A stretch of DNA of 51,567 nucleotides from Ardenticatenaceae bacterium. Its GTDB lineage: Bacteria; Chloroflexota; Anaerolineae; Promineifilales; Promineifilaceae. Under the pieces are notes generated by a model. It saw only the letters and a program-made list of their open reading frames with translations. It had not been told where the DNA came from and made no database searches. Positions 35,399-43,726 of the stretch are shown piece after piece. The stretch lies in the NCBI GenBank assembly GCA_030065875.1, contig JASJCR010000024.1, forward strand, positions 1-51,567, written 5' to 3'. The translations under genes and the position numbers were made by a program. The stretch's first letter is position 1, and every line of letters begins with the position of its first letter.

Positions 35399-35932
35399 TT
35401 ATTGATTGTTGCTCGCTTCTAAATGATGGTGGGCGCGTAAAATCGCCGCGACGCTTTTCGCATCCTGAAGGCGGCCGTCCAAAGCCATCGTCACCAGTTC
35501 AGGCAGAGGATAGGGGCGTACGCTAATATCCTCATCAAAATCTTGCGGCAGGGGGTCTGGGGTCAATTCAGTGGCTAAAAAAAGCTTCATCAACTCGTCT
35601 GACACGCCTGGAGCCGGCCAAAGGTCACCTAATTCGATAAAATGATCCGCCCGATGCCCGCTTTCTTCCCGCAGTTCGCGCTGGGCACACAACAGCCAAT
35701 CTTCTTCCCAACCGCGCGTACCGGCAGGGACCTCTATAATTTCTCGATCCAGTGCCAGCCGATATTGATGGAGCATCAACACTTCACCGGCTGCGGTTAG
35801 CGGCACAAGCACAACCGCCCCTGGATGTCTGACAATGCCCTTCTGTTCAAGTTGGCCGTCCGGCCGCTGCAGGTCAACGGTTTCCAAACGCCAGCCGTTT
35901 GTTGTTTGCCAAATAGTTTTAGATTTAGTCAT
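35399..35932 (-). CDS. Nudix hydrolase (ADP-ribose pyrophosphatase type)
   Basis: This 177-aa protein has a complete Nudix box, GTRGWEEDWLLCAQ then RELREESGH (GX5EX7REUXEEXGU), which binds the metal ions. The preceding VEVPA-like strand (EIIEVPAG) and the later WPAPGVSDELMKLFLATEL, with the conserved P-G-x-x-x-E, fit ADP-ribose or nucleoside-diphosphate-sugar pyrophosphatases. It would recycle or sanitise nucleotides in the cytoplasm. Its end lies one base from the Lon-like gene, so the two transcripts converge. Upstream stands a 15-copy TGGGTGA array. Confidence 0.9.
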   Translation of the reverse strand: MTKSKTIWQTTNGWRLETVDLQRPDGQLEQKGIVRHPGAVVLVPLTAAGEVLMLHQYRLALDREIIEVPAGTRGWEEDWLLCAQRELREESGHRADHFIELGDLWPAPGVSDELMKLFLATELTPDPLPQDFDEDISVRPYPLPELVTMALDGRLQDAKSVAAILRAHHHLEASNNQ

Positions 35933-35935
35933 AAT

Positions 35936-36136
35936 TGGGTGATGGGTGATGGGTGATGGGTGATGGGTGATGGGTGATGGGTGATGGGTGATGGGTGATG
36001 GGTGATGGGTGATGGGTGATGGGTGATGGGTGATGGGTGATGCAAAGATAAATATTTCTCCATGTCTATGTCAAGACCCAATTTCAATCGCCAAACTCAG
36101 GACTTTTAACTCAGGACTCATAACTTCTAACTCAGC
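35936..36136. repeat. 15-copy TGGGTGA array with core and opposed arm
   Basis: Fifteen exact TGGGTGA copies (35936-36040) lead into a core with GTCAAGACCCAATTTCAATC (36070-36089). ACT-starting heptads follow: ACTCAGG, ACTTTTA, ACTCAGG, ACTCATA, ACTTCTA, ACTCAGC. The core and right arm match the 32389 element although the left array has an unrelated word. It separates the divergent Nudix and hydrolase genes. Confidence 0.9.
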
Positions 36137-36165
36137 ACCTCATTTTATAATATACTTACTCAAAT

Positions 36166-37629
36166 ATGAAACCAATTCGTTATGGCTACCTGTTGATTAT
36201 CATCCTGGTCATGGGTTTATGCTGGTGGCAGGTTATCCAAGCCGCCGAGGGGCTTGAAATCCGGCGCTTTAACCAAAACGGCTTGCCGCTGCGCTACGTC
36301 GGGCCACCGATCACCGATGGTCAATCAATTCCCGGCGTGATTATCGCCCACGGTTTTAGCGGTTCGCAGCAGCTCATGTTAGCCTACAGCTATACCCTGG
36401 CTCATGCCGGGTATGGCACGCTGTCACTCGACTTTGGCGGTCACGGCGCCAATGCAATCCCGCTGATTACGGAAGAGGATGTGCTGCAAAAAAATATGGA
36501 TGACGCCTTCACAGCCTTGGTCGACCTTCCGGTAATCGATCCGAACCGAATTGCCGCTTTGGGTCATTCGATGGGCAGCGGGGCGGTCATGCGGGCCGGC
36601 TTCGCCGATCCACAACGATATGCGGCGGTCATCGCCATTTCCCCTACAGACGCTGAGGTGAGTGCCACCGCCCCACAAAATCTCTATTTTCAGGCCGGAG
36701 AGTTTGAAGGACACTTTGCGTACACGGCCGAACAGCTGCAGGCCGCGGCCGGTGGTCCGCAGCCTGCTTCGGCCGCCGGCCAGGGCAGGGCCTTTGACCT
36801 CATCCCCAACGTTGAGCACATTACAATTATGTTTTCTCCGCTAAGTCATGCCGGGGCCCGGCGCTGGCTTAACGAGGTTTTTGGAGAACAGACAGCCGGT
36901 CAACCCAATTATGTTGATCGGCGTCTCAGATGGTATTTGCTTCATTTGACGGCCGGGTTGCTGCTGATCGTCGCTCTTGAACCTTTGTTTCGCCAGAGCA
37001 AGGCGTCAAATGACCTCTCAAAAAGATCCTGGCCCTGGCTTTGGCCCCTGCTGGCACCGATAGCCGGGACCCTACTGCTGGCGGGGATCAATTTGTTTCT
37101 GCCGGTTCGAGAAATTGGCGGGGTGTTGGTGGGTGGGGCGGTCGCTCTATGGTTCTTTATCAGCGGTTTGTTGTGGCTGAGCCGGGTGGCGTTCATTCGA
37201 CCCACGCTGTCAGATGTGGGCTACGGGCTACTCTTGTTCGCTCTGCTGTCGCTGGCTTTTGGCGCTTTGGGACATCTTGTTTGGGCACCGTGGTGGATGA
37301 TTCCAGCGCGACTCGTGCGGGTGCCCCTGTTTTTTTTGGCCCTGCTGCCGATTCAGGTGGCTGCGGCGTTTGTGCAGCAAAACGGCCGTGCGGGTGCCCG
37401 ATGGTTGTGGTGGTTGTGGCAAACCATCACCCAAACCGTTGGGCTGTATCTGGTTGTTCTTCTCATTCCAGGCATGGGGTTTATCTCTTTAATTTTGCCG
37501 CTCCTGCCGCTTTTACTGGGCATCGTAACAATTGGCAATTCCGGAATGGCCACCCGCCCCTGGGCGGCGGCCATCGGCAACGCCGCTTTTTTTGGCTGGG
37601 TGTTGATGGTGGTTTTTCCAATTATTTGA
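36166..37629 (+). CDS. Alpha/beta hydrolase fused to a multi-pass membrane domain
   Basis: This 487-aa protein begins with a hydrophobic signal anchor (YLLIIILVMGLCWWQV). Residues ~30-245 are an alpha/beta hydrolase: oxyanion region IIAHGFSG, nucleophile elbow ALGHSMGSG, and His probably in SPLSHAGARRW. From ~255 to the end are about seven or eight hydrophobic helices with no catalytic motif I recognise. The hydrolase part would lie outside the cytoplasm, tethered by the first helix and the C-terminal domain. It could be an esterase or lipase acting on membrane lipids. The next gene, another esterase-like protein, starts 7 bases later, so the two are an operon. Confidence 0.85.
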   Translation: MKPIRYGYLLIIILVMGLCWWQVIQAAEGLEIRRFNQNGLPLRYVGPPITDGQSIPGVIIAHGFSGSQQLMLAYSYTLAHAGYGTLSLDFGGHGANAIPLITEEDVLQKNMDDAFTALVDLPVIDPNRIAALGHSMGSGAVMRAGFADPQRYAAVIAISPTDAEVSATAPQNLYFQAGEFEGHFAYTAEQLQAAAGGPQPASAAGQGRAFDLIPNVEHITIMFSPLSHAGARRWLNEVFGEQTAGQPNYVDRRLRWYLLHLTAGLLLIVALEPLFRQSKASNDLSKRSWPWLWPLLAPIAGTLLLAGINLFLPVREIGGVLVGGAVALWFFISGLLWLSRVAFIRPTLSDVGYGLLLFALLSLAFGALGHLVWAPWWMIPARLVRVPLFFLALLPIQVAAAFVQQNGRAGARWLWWLWQTITQTVGLYLVVLLIPGMGFISLILPLLPLLLGIVTIGNSGMATRPWAAAIGNAAFFGWVLMVVFPII

Positions 37630-37636
37630 GCAAGAT

Positions 37637-38974
37637 ATGATAAGAGACAACAGACGACAGACATCAGACTTCAGGTCTTGGAGCAGGATCGGCTCTTTTG
37701 GTTTGATTTCTGCGGTCTGTGGTCTGTTGTCTGTCGTCTTAATCGGGTGTGGATCAAGCTTGCCGACAGCCGTTGAAGATCTCCCCCTATTTCCCACCGA
37801 AACCCCGCTGCCGACGCTGACCCCTACCCCCGAACCGGAAGTTACGCCCACCTTGGAGCCATACACAATTGAGGGATTAAAGCGCTTTTTTGCCGATACT
37901 GCCGCTGGTCGTCTGGCTGGCCGGCAAGATCTGGTCAATCGCTATGTGGGTCAAATGCCGGAAACTCCGCTAACCAGCTTTGACGAAGCGGCTATCGTCT
38001 ATCAAGGGCCTGGCAGGAAGGTTGAGGTGATCGGCGACATGAATAATTGGTCAGAACCAACGCCATTAGAGCAGCTGCCGGACACCGATTTTTGGGTGCT
38101 TATTTTGACGGTTGAACCGGCCGCCAGGCTCGATTACAAACTCATTGTTGATGGGCAAGAGCAGCTAGATCCGCGAAATCCGCTAACCGAAGTGAGCCCC
38201 CTGGGGCTGCGCTCCAAGCTGGTGATGCCAGGGTTTCAACCGCCTCCCGCTTTTGAACCTGTTGGAGATGCGGCGGCCGGTCAACTTGATCAGGAAATTA
38301 TTGAGAGCACCGCCTTAAATCAGACCCGCACTATTTTTATTTATACGCCATCAGCACCGGCACCTCCCGGTGGATACCCGGCCGTTTACTTTTTAGATGG
38401 CACCGATCATATCAATTTAATTGACACCCCTAACCTGCTTGACCGGATGATCGCTGCGGAGGCTATTCCTCCTGTGGTTGCGGTATTTGTGCCCCCTATC
38501 GACCGGTTAAGTGAATACAGCCTCAACGATGATTATGTCAACTTTTTGGCCGATGAGGTCGTCTCTTTTGTGCAGCGCTCAGCTCAGGCGGGCCTGACGG
38601 CGGCCGATACGACCCTTGTTGGTCAGGGATCGGGCGGGGCCACCGCCGTTTATTCCGCCGCCTCCCGGCCGGAGACGTTTGGTCAGGTCATCTCTCAATC
38701 CGGCTATTTTACCCTTAGGGATGATATCATTTTGCGACAATTTTCCCTGCGCGATCCGATACCCGTCTCTTTTTATCTAACGGTTGGCACTTATGAAACC
38801 GCCATTGACGGGGATTCGGTTGGCGGAAATTTAATCGCTGTCAATCAGGAATTGGCCGCCCGGCTGACCCAACAAGGGTATCGCGTCATCCTGGACGAAC
38901 AGCCGGAAGGACACAGCTGGGGATTATGGCGCGATCGCCTGCCCACCGCCCTCCAAATTTTCCTCAATCCTTGA
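37637..38974 (+). CDS. Lipoprotein with CBM48-like and esterase D-like domains
   Basis: This 445-aa protein has an Arg-rich start, a hydrophobic core and the lipobox LIGC (Cys38), then a Pro/Thr linker (TETPLPTLTPTPEPEVTPT). Residues ~110-200 resemble the carbohydrate-binding early-set domain (VEVIGDMNNWSEPTPL, LDYKLIVDG). Residues ~215-445 match the enterochelin esterase/esterase D fold: YPAVYFLDG, nucleophile elbow LVGQGSGGATAVY, and the final His in EQPEGHSWGLWRDRL. It would cleave an ester outside the cell. Oddly, the signal peptide is encoded by 7-bp-period repeat DNA (37645-37742). It follows the membrane hydrolase gene by 7 bases. Confidence 0.82.
   Translation: MIRDNRRQTSDFRSWSRIGSFGLISAVCGLLSVVLIGCGSSLPTAVEDLPLFPTETPLPTLTPTPEPEVTPTLEPYTIEGLKRFFADTAAGRLAGRQDLVNRYVGQMPETPLTSFDEAAIVYQGPGRKVEVIGDMNNWSEPTPLEQLPDTDFWVLILTVEPAARLDYKLIVDGQEQLDPRNPLTEVSPLGLRSKLVMPGFQPPPAFEPVGDAAAGQLDQEIIESTALNQTRTIFIYTPSAPAPPGGYPAVYFLDGTDHINLIDTPNLLDRMIAAEAIPPVVAVFVPPIDRLSEYSLNDDYVNFLADEVVSFVQRSAQAGLTAADTTLVGQGSGGATAVYSAASRPETFGQVISQSGYFTLRDDIILRQFSLRDPIPVSFYLTVGTYETAIDGDSVGGNLIAVNQELAARLTQQGYRVILDEQPEGHSWGLWRDRLPTALQIFLNP
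37645..37742. repeat. Heptad inverted repeat inside the esterase coding region
   Basis: The left arm AGACAAC, AGACGAC, AGACATC, AGACTTC and the right arm GTCTGTG, GTCTGTT, GTCTGTC, GTCTTAA are complementary and 7-bp periodic. They encode the Arg-rich start and the hydrophobic core (AVCGLLSVVLIG) of the lipoprotein signal peptide. Confidence 0.75.
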
Positions 38975-39019
38975 TCGATCAAACCCTGGCTGTCTGATGG
39001 TCCCGGGTTTGGAAAGCAA

Positions 39020-39045
39020 AAGAGACAGCGTCACCGCTGTCTCTT
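39020..39045. terminator. Hairpin between convergent esterase and CpaF genes
   Basis: AAGAGACAGCG and CGCTGTCTCTT form a perfect 11-bp stem with TCAC loop, 46 bases after the esterase stop. No long T-run follows on either strand, but the position favours termination. Confidence 0.7.
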
Positions 39046-39118
39046 GTCTAGTAACTGATGTTTTTTAACGGCCGCCCTCCAGGCTGCTCGTCAAAAGCTG
39101 TCTGGGCAAACTTAATGG

Positions 39119-40648
39119 CTACTTGCGTTTCATACTTTTCATAAACAGGGTAGCCGGTAGAGGATACCCATACTGCTTTAACGTTGGTTCACACATGGGC
39201 CGCAGACCGTTCGGAGCGTGATATCCGGTCACCTTGCCCTCAGGGTCATCCCCGTCGTCGACAAAGGAAAAAATATTGTTCAAGACAACGGTATCTCCTT
39301 CCATCCCGGCAATTTCTGTGATGTGTGTGACCTTCCGGCTGCCATCTCGCAAGCGGCTGGCCTGCACGATGAAGTTGACCGAACCGGCAATTTGTTTGCG
39401 CACGATATTGATCGGCAGTTCTTCACCGGACATCAGCACCAGCGTTTCCAGACGGGAAATACAGGAGCGGGGGTCGTTGGCGTGAACCGTCGTCATACTA
39501 CCGTCGTGACCGGTGTTCATCGCCTGGAGCATGTCGAGGGTTTCCCCACCACGACACTCCCCCACGATGATACGTTCCGGCCGCATCCGCAGCGCGTTTC
39601 TCACACAGTCGCGAACGGTAATTTCGCGCGGAGTTTGCGGGGTCGGTTTTTTCGTTTCCAGACGCACTACGTTGCGCTGCTTGAGCTGCAGTTCAGCCGA
39701 GTCTTCGATGGTGACCGAACGCTCGTGCTCCGGGATAAAGGTGGACAGGCAGTTAATGAGCGTGGTTTTACCTGAGCCGGTTCCCCCAGAAACAACCACA
39801 TTTTGACGGCCGACCACGATCGCTTCCAAAAAGTAAGCCATATCCTCCGTCATCGAGCCAAAATTAATGAGATCTTGAATGGTCAACTTCTCTTTTGAAA
39901 ATTTGCGGATGCTCATGCTGGGACCGTCGATCGCCACCGGCCGCATGACCGCATTAAAGCGGGAGCCATCCGGCAGACGGGCATCAACAAGCGGGTTTTC
40001 AGAGTCAGCCAGCCGGCCGAGAGGTTGGGCAATGCGCTTGATGATTCGCTCGCAGTGATCATCATCGAGAAATTTGTGACCGGTTTCTAACAGCCGCCCC
40101 TTAATTTCCACAAAAATCACATATGGTCCATTGACCATGATTTCGGAAATATCGTCGGTATCGATAAAGCGCTGCAAGGGGCCAAAGCCAAAAGTTTCGT
40201 TTAAAACATTATTCGTAAAGGCTGTTTCGGTTGTGTTGGACGGGACCATCATCCGGCCGCTGTCAAAAAGCTGCTGGAGGGTTTGTCGGGCCTTGGTCTC
40301 GCGTTCGGCCGTTCTTTCCAGAGGAATATCCAACGGGAGCTCTGGAGCCAAAACTTTTTTCCGCAGCATATCTGCCAGCTGCAGCTGTAGCCGCAAATTG
40401 GTGGCCCAATCATCCGATAGATAACCTCGCTGAGGTGGCGTGTCGGGTGGCTCTTGAACCAATGGCACCAGCAGGCCGTTTTGCTCGCGCGGCACGGGTG
40501 GTTCAGCTTTCTTTTCAACTTTTGGTTTTTGTGGTCGTTCCATGACAGCGGCACCCGGGGCTCCCCCCCGATTTGGGTGCTTGGCGCTGCCATTGGCTCG
40601 TTGAGCCCTCGATAACGATGGCTCAGACTGTTTGCGAAATAAACTCAT
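39119..40648 (-). CDS. cpaF: CpaF/TadA-type secretion ATPase
   Basis: This 509-aa ATPase of the type II/IV secretion family has a charged, Pro-rich N-terminus (about 1-75) and then the N-terminal domain with [19 protein letters not shown]. The ATPase core has Walker [10 protein letters not shown], Asp box [10 protein letters not shown], Walker B-like [33 protein letters not shown] and arginine/His box. It should power assembly of Tad-type pili or secretion from the cytoplasmic face. Unusually, no tadB/tadC, prepilin or other cpa gene is in the window, so its partners must be elsewhere. The start lies in a 393-base spacer before doxX. Confidence 0.93.
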   Translation of the reverse strand: MSLFRKQSEPSLSRAQRANGSAKHPNRGGAPGAAVMERPQKPKVEKKAEPPVPREQNGLLVPLVQEPPDTPPQRGYLSDDWATNLRLQLQLADMLRKKVLAPELPLDIPLERTAERETKARQTLQQLFDSGRMMVPSNTTETAFTNNVLNETFGFGPLQRFIDTDDISEIMVNGPYVIFVEIKGRLLETGHKFLDDDHCERIIKRIAQPLGRLADSENPLVDARLPDGSRFNAVMRPVAIDGPSMSIRKFSKEKLTIQDLINFGSMTEDMAYFLEAIVVGRQNVVVSGGTGSGKTTLINCLSTFIPEHERSVTIEDSAELQLKQRNVVRLETKKPTPQTPREITVRDCVRNALRMRPERIIVGECRGGETLDMLQAMNTGHDGSMTTVHANDPRSCISRLETLVLMSGEELPINIVRKQIAGSVNFIVQASRLRDGSRKVTHITEIAGMEGDTVVLNNIFSFVDDGDDPEGKVTGYHAPNGLRPMCEPTLKQYGYPLPATLFMKSMKRK

Positions 40649-41041
40649 AAATCCTTCCCCCCCCGGAAAATTTACATAGGTTCGCCCCCGAGGTTGGTTT
40701 ATTTGGCGCTATTTGGTTGTTGAACTTCTAGATAAGATTAGTAATTCAAGTACCGCCTGGTTTAGCCCGTATTTGTGGTTGAATGTTTCATTTACTTGAC
40801 TTGCGCATTATAAATGTTGCTTGATCAAATTGCATTGGGTTATCTGTCCTGAGACAGCAGTACCTGGCATACTGCAGCACTATACGGTTGCGACAGATGT
40901 CATCCTCATCGCATGACGCGACCTCCAAACGGGGTGACATATCACACTTATGCAGTGTTAATGAAATCCTTACAATTCAGACAGATGTTGGATAACAGTC
41001 AAGAATCGCAATGATTCATAATTTCAAGGAGACATTCAAAA
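40649..41041. other. 393-base intergenic region between divergent genes
   Basis: No gene is supported. A short frame near 40913 lacks a ribosome site. AT-rich stretches at 40690-40850 and 40960-41030 probably hold the promoters of cpaF (minus) and doxX (plus). The doxX start has CAAGGAG 11 bases upstream. Confidence 0.45.
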
Positions 41042-41605
41042 ATGACCACCTATGATGTCAAATCTCCGGTTTTAGGCCGTGAAACAAAAGTTGAATACGC
41101 TGAAGGCGCGGTAGGATATGCCCTTGTTGCCATGCGTATTGTAATGGGCTGGGTTCTTTTCCAAGGGGGGATTGTCAAAGTACTCTCCCCGGTTATTAAT
41201 GGCGAGCCTTGGACCGCTGCGGGCTTTCTGCAATTTGCCATCCCTGAAGGAAATCCGTTAACCGCTTTCTTTGCCGGTATGGCCGGCAATCCAACGATTG
41301 ACTTTCTGGTAATGTGGGGATTAACCCTCACCGGCCTTGGCTTGATCCTGGGGGCGCTCGTTCGCTGGAACGCCTTCTGGGGCGCTTTTCTCATGATCAT
41401 GTTCTGGTTAGCCAGTTTAACTGGCGGTATCGCCGAATTCCTGCCGCTCGAACACGGTTGGGTAATTGACGATCATCTCGTCTATGCCGCTCTGCTCTTT
41501 GGTCTGGGCGCCTTTGGTGCCGGCCGGTACTTTGGCTTCGATCGCATCATTGAAAATTTCGAGTTTGTTAAAAGAAACTCCTGGCTAAAATATCTATTGG
41601 GTTAA
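41042..41605 (+). CDS. DoxX-family membrane protein
   Basis: This 187-aa protein has four transmembrane helices (about residues 25-45, 85-105, 110-130, 145-165). Typical DoxX features are MRIVMGWVLFQGGIVKVLSP in the first helix and LTLTGLGLILGALVRWNAFWGAFLMIMFWLASL in the middle. Charged ends (EYAEGAVG; FDRIIENFEFVKR) lie at the cytoplasmic side. DoxX/DoxD relatives include the small subunit of thiosulfate:quinone oxidoreductase and proteins of oxidative stress. Its exact role cannot be told. A strong terminator follows, so it is a single-gene unit. Confidence 0.88.
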   Translation: MTTYDVKSPVLGRETKVEYAEGAVGYALVAMRIVMGWVLFQGGIVKVLSPVINGEPWTAAGFLQFAIPEGNPLTAFFAGMAGNPTIDFLVMWGLTLTGLGLILGALVRWNAFWGAFLMIMFWLASLTGGIAEFLPLEHGWVIDDHLVYAALLFGLGAFGAGRYFGFDRIIENFEFVKRNSWLKYLLG

Positions 41606-41626
41606 GAAAGACCTCTACAAGAATCG

Positions 41627-41656
41627 AAAAACGCCGAGCATTGCCCGGCGTTTTTT
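41627..41656 (+). terminator. Rho-independent terminator of doxX
   Basis: ACGCCG and CGGCGT form the stem, extended by AAAA/TTTT pairing, and TTTTTT follows. It lies 21 bases beyond the stop codon; the M20 gene converges from the other side. Confidence 0.88.
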
Positions 41657-41680
41657 GTTTTGAAAAGGGGCTATCTTCCT

Positions 41681-42850
41681 TTACAGAAAATCCCCCCGTA
41701 CAAAGCGCAAAGCGGTTTGCGCCAGAATGGCTGAACCGATCGGCAGGGCAGACTCATCGAGATCAAACTCCGGATGGTGGAGGAAACGTTCGCGGCCGCC
41801 CGGTTCCTTGGCACCTAAAATCATCATCGCCCCTTTGCTGGCCCGCGACATATAGCCAAAATCTTCAGCGCCCATCACCGGGCCTCTGGCCACGACGTTT
41901 TCTTCGCCGATCATCCCTTTGGCGGTTTGGCGAATCCAGTCAGCAACCTGAGGGTCGTTGTATGTGGCCGGATAGCCGGGATATATTTCAATTTCATAAT
42001 CACCGCCCATCGCTCGGGCCACAGAGAACGCCTGTTCCACTTCTGCAATTAACTGCTGCCGAACCCCATCATCCATGCTGCGCAGGGTCAAATCGAGCTC
42101 GACCTGTGAGGGAATGACGTTATTGGTGGTGCCTCCTGCCACCTTGCCGATCGTTACAACGGCCGGTTGACCAGGATCAATCCAGCGGGACACGATGCCG
42201 TGCAGAGCTGTTAACACCGGAGCAAGCATAAAAATAGGATCTCGAGATAGGTGTGGCGCAGCCCCGTGCCCCCCTTTGCCGATAATACGGCCGACGACCC
42301 GATCGACATTTGCCAAAATAAAGCCATCGTCAATCGACACCATGCCGCGATCCAGCTGACCGCTCACGTGCAGGGCTAAAACCGCATCAAGCCCCTCCGT
42401 GGCCCCTTCGTCAATCATGGCCGTGGCCCCGCTCACCCCCTCGCTGTCCTGACGTTCTTCTGAAGGTTGGAATAACAGTCGAATCTCACCGTCAAACTGC
42501 TCATCTTTCAGAAGCATGGCTGCACCAAGAAGCATCGTGGTGTGGGCATCATGACCACAGGCGTGCATTTTGCCAGCAACCTGAGATTTGTAGATGACGT
42601 CATTGGCCTCCTGAATGGGCAGTGCATCCATATCGGCTCGAATACCAATGACCGGCCCGCTGCCGTTTCCGATACGGGCTACAACGCCGGTTCGGCCAAC
42701 CCCAGTCTGATGTTCAATATCCAGTTTATGGAGCGTTTCTGAAACCAGTCCGGCCGTCTCGAACTCTTCAAATCCCAATTCCGGATTTTGATGAATGGTG
42801 CGTCGAATGCGTGTTAACTCCGTCTGTAGGGCTTTGGCTTTTTTTAACAT
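41681..42850 (-). CDS. M20-family amidohydrolase (peptidase M20D)
   Basis: This 389-aa metallo-amidohydrolase has the M20D pattern: RRTIHQNPELGFEEFETAGLV, then GIRADMDALPI. MHACGHDAHTTML has Cys and His metal ligands, LFQPSEER the catalytic and binding Glu pair, and LHVSG another His. The lid domain with GKGGHGAAPHLSRDP dimerises. PVMGAEDFGYM and HHPEFDLDESAL at the end complete the metal site. Such enzymes cleave N-acyl amino acids, indole conjugates or similar amides. No operon partner is visible; downstream lies doxX (convergent). Confidence 0.93.
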   Translation of the reverse strand: MLKKAKALQTELTRIRRTIHQNPELGFEEFETAGLVSETLHKLDIEHQTGVGRTGVVARIGNGSGPVIGIRADMDALPIQEANDVIYKSQVAGKMHACGHDAHTTMLLGAAMLLKDEQFDGEIRLLFQPSEERQDSEGVSGATAMIDEGATEGLDAVLALHVSGQLDRGMVSIDDGFILANVDRVVGRIIGKGGHGAAPHLSRDPIFMLAPVLTALHGIVSRWIDPGQPAVVTIGKVAGGTTNNVIPSQVELDLTLRSMDDGVRQQLIAEVEQAFSVARAMGGDYEIEIYPGYPATYNDPQVADWIRQTAKGMIGEENVVARGPVMGAEDFGYMSRASKGAMMILGAKEPGGRERFLHHPEFDLDESALPIGSAILAQTALRFVRGDFL

Positions 42851-42925
42851 GGGATCTCCTGTTGCGAAATGATATGCTGAATAGCGCTATAATACAGGGT
42901 TTGTATTTCAGGATCGTAAGCAAGA

Positions 42926-43185
42926 TAGCTCGGGGCTTCGCCCCTCTCAGTACGCCGCGATGCGGCTTTAAGCACGGGCCTAACGGCCCTGTTAGCTCGG
43001 CGCTCCGCGCCTTATAGCTATTAGCACATAGCTACATCCGCTGACAGCTGAAAGGCCCGCAGGGCCGAGCTGTAGGCTGAGAGGGGCAAAAGCCCCGAGC
43101 TAACAGGTGCGCAGCGCCGTGCTGAAGGCTGAGAGGGGCAGAAGCCCCGAGCTAACAGGTGCGCAGCACCGTGCTAAAAGCCAAC
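42926..43185. repeat. Array of short covarying hairpins (array 1)
   Basis: A chain of 5-bp hairpins with 3-4 base loops, such as GGGGC-TTC-GCCCC, GGCGC-TCC-GCGCC, GGCCC-GCA-GGGCC, GGGGC-AAAA-GCCCC and GGTGC-GCA-GCACC, joined by linkers such as GAGCTAACAG and TGTAGGCTGAGAG. One 52-base unit is duplicated (43069 and 43121). It fills the spacer between the M20 and RidA genes, and its end delivers the AGGAG before the RidA start. Confidence 0.85.
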
Positions 43186-43196
43186 AGGAGATTTTC

Positions 43197-43595
43197 ATGA
43201 CCCAACGTCAAACGTATAAAACCGGTGCTAAATGGGAAGATATGGTGGGATATTCGCGCGCTGTTCGAATCAGGGACATGGTCTTTGTTTCAGGTACAAC
43301 GGCCACAGATGAGCAAAGCAATATCGTGGGGGTAGGCGATGCTTATCTGCAAACCAAACAAATATTTAAGAATATTGCCCGAGGGTTACAGGGGGTTGGT
43401 GCTTCCTGGAAAGATGTGGTGCGCACGCGAATGTTTGTGGTTGATATTGCCAAAAATTGGGAAGCGGTCGGCCGGGCACACGGGGAAATCTTTGCCGAGA
43501 TCCAACCGGCCGCCACGATGGTTGAAGTTTCCGGGCTAATTTCCCCAGACATGCTGGTCGAAATTGAAGTCGAGGCGGTCATTTCACAGGAGTAA
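43197..43595 (+). CDS. RidA-family protein
   Basis: This 132-aa protein has the RidA/YjgF chorismate-mutase-like fold: RAVRIRDMVFVSGTTATDEQ, then QTKQIFKNIARGLQGVGASWKDVVRTRMFVVDI with the conserved Arg. AATMVEVSGLISPDMLVEIEVEAV near the end carries the Glu that binds the imine. Canonical RidA deaminates reactive 2-aminoacrylate. This one lacks part of the classic pattern and may be a related subgroup. ATG 43197 follows AGGAG by 6 bases; earlier in-frame codons read into the hairpin array. Confidence 0.9.
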   Translation: MTQRQTYKTGAKWEDMVGYSRAVRIRDMVFVSGTTATDEQSNIVGVGDAYLQTKQIFKNIARGLQGVGASWKDVVRTRMFVVDIAKNWEAVGRAHGEIFAEIQPAATMVEVSGLISPDMLVEIEVEAVISQE

Positions 43596-43726
43596 ACGAC
43601 TAAAGACCTCTGTCTGTTGCGATTCCAATATCGCTGTGTTAACATCTTTGCTCGAATTATTTTTTTCATTTAAGCAATATTCCCCATAAAAATACCAGCC
43701 GTCAAAGAGTGACGGTACGGAGCACA

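Noticed and set aside
40913..40990. Short ORF in the cpaF-doxX spacer
   Set aside because: No ribosome-binding site and no recognisable protein features.
43107..43196. N-terminal extension of the RidA protein
   Set aside because: The extra codons are hairpin-array sequence, and a good AGGAG stands before ATG 43197.
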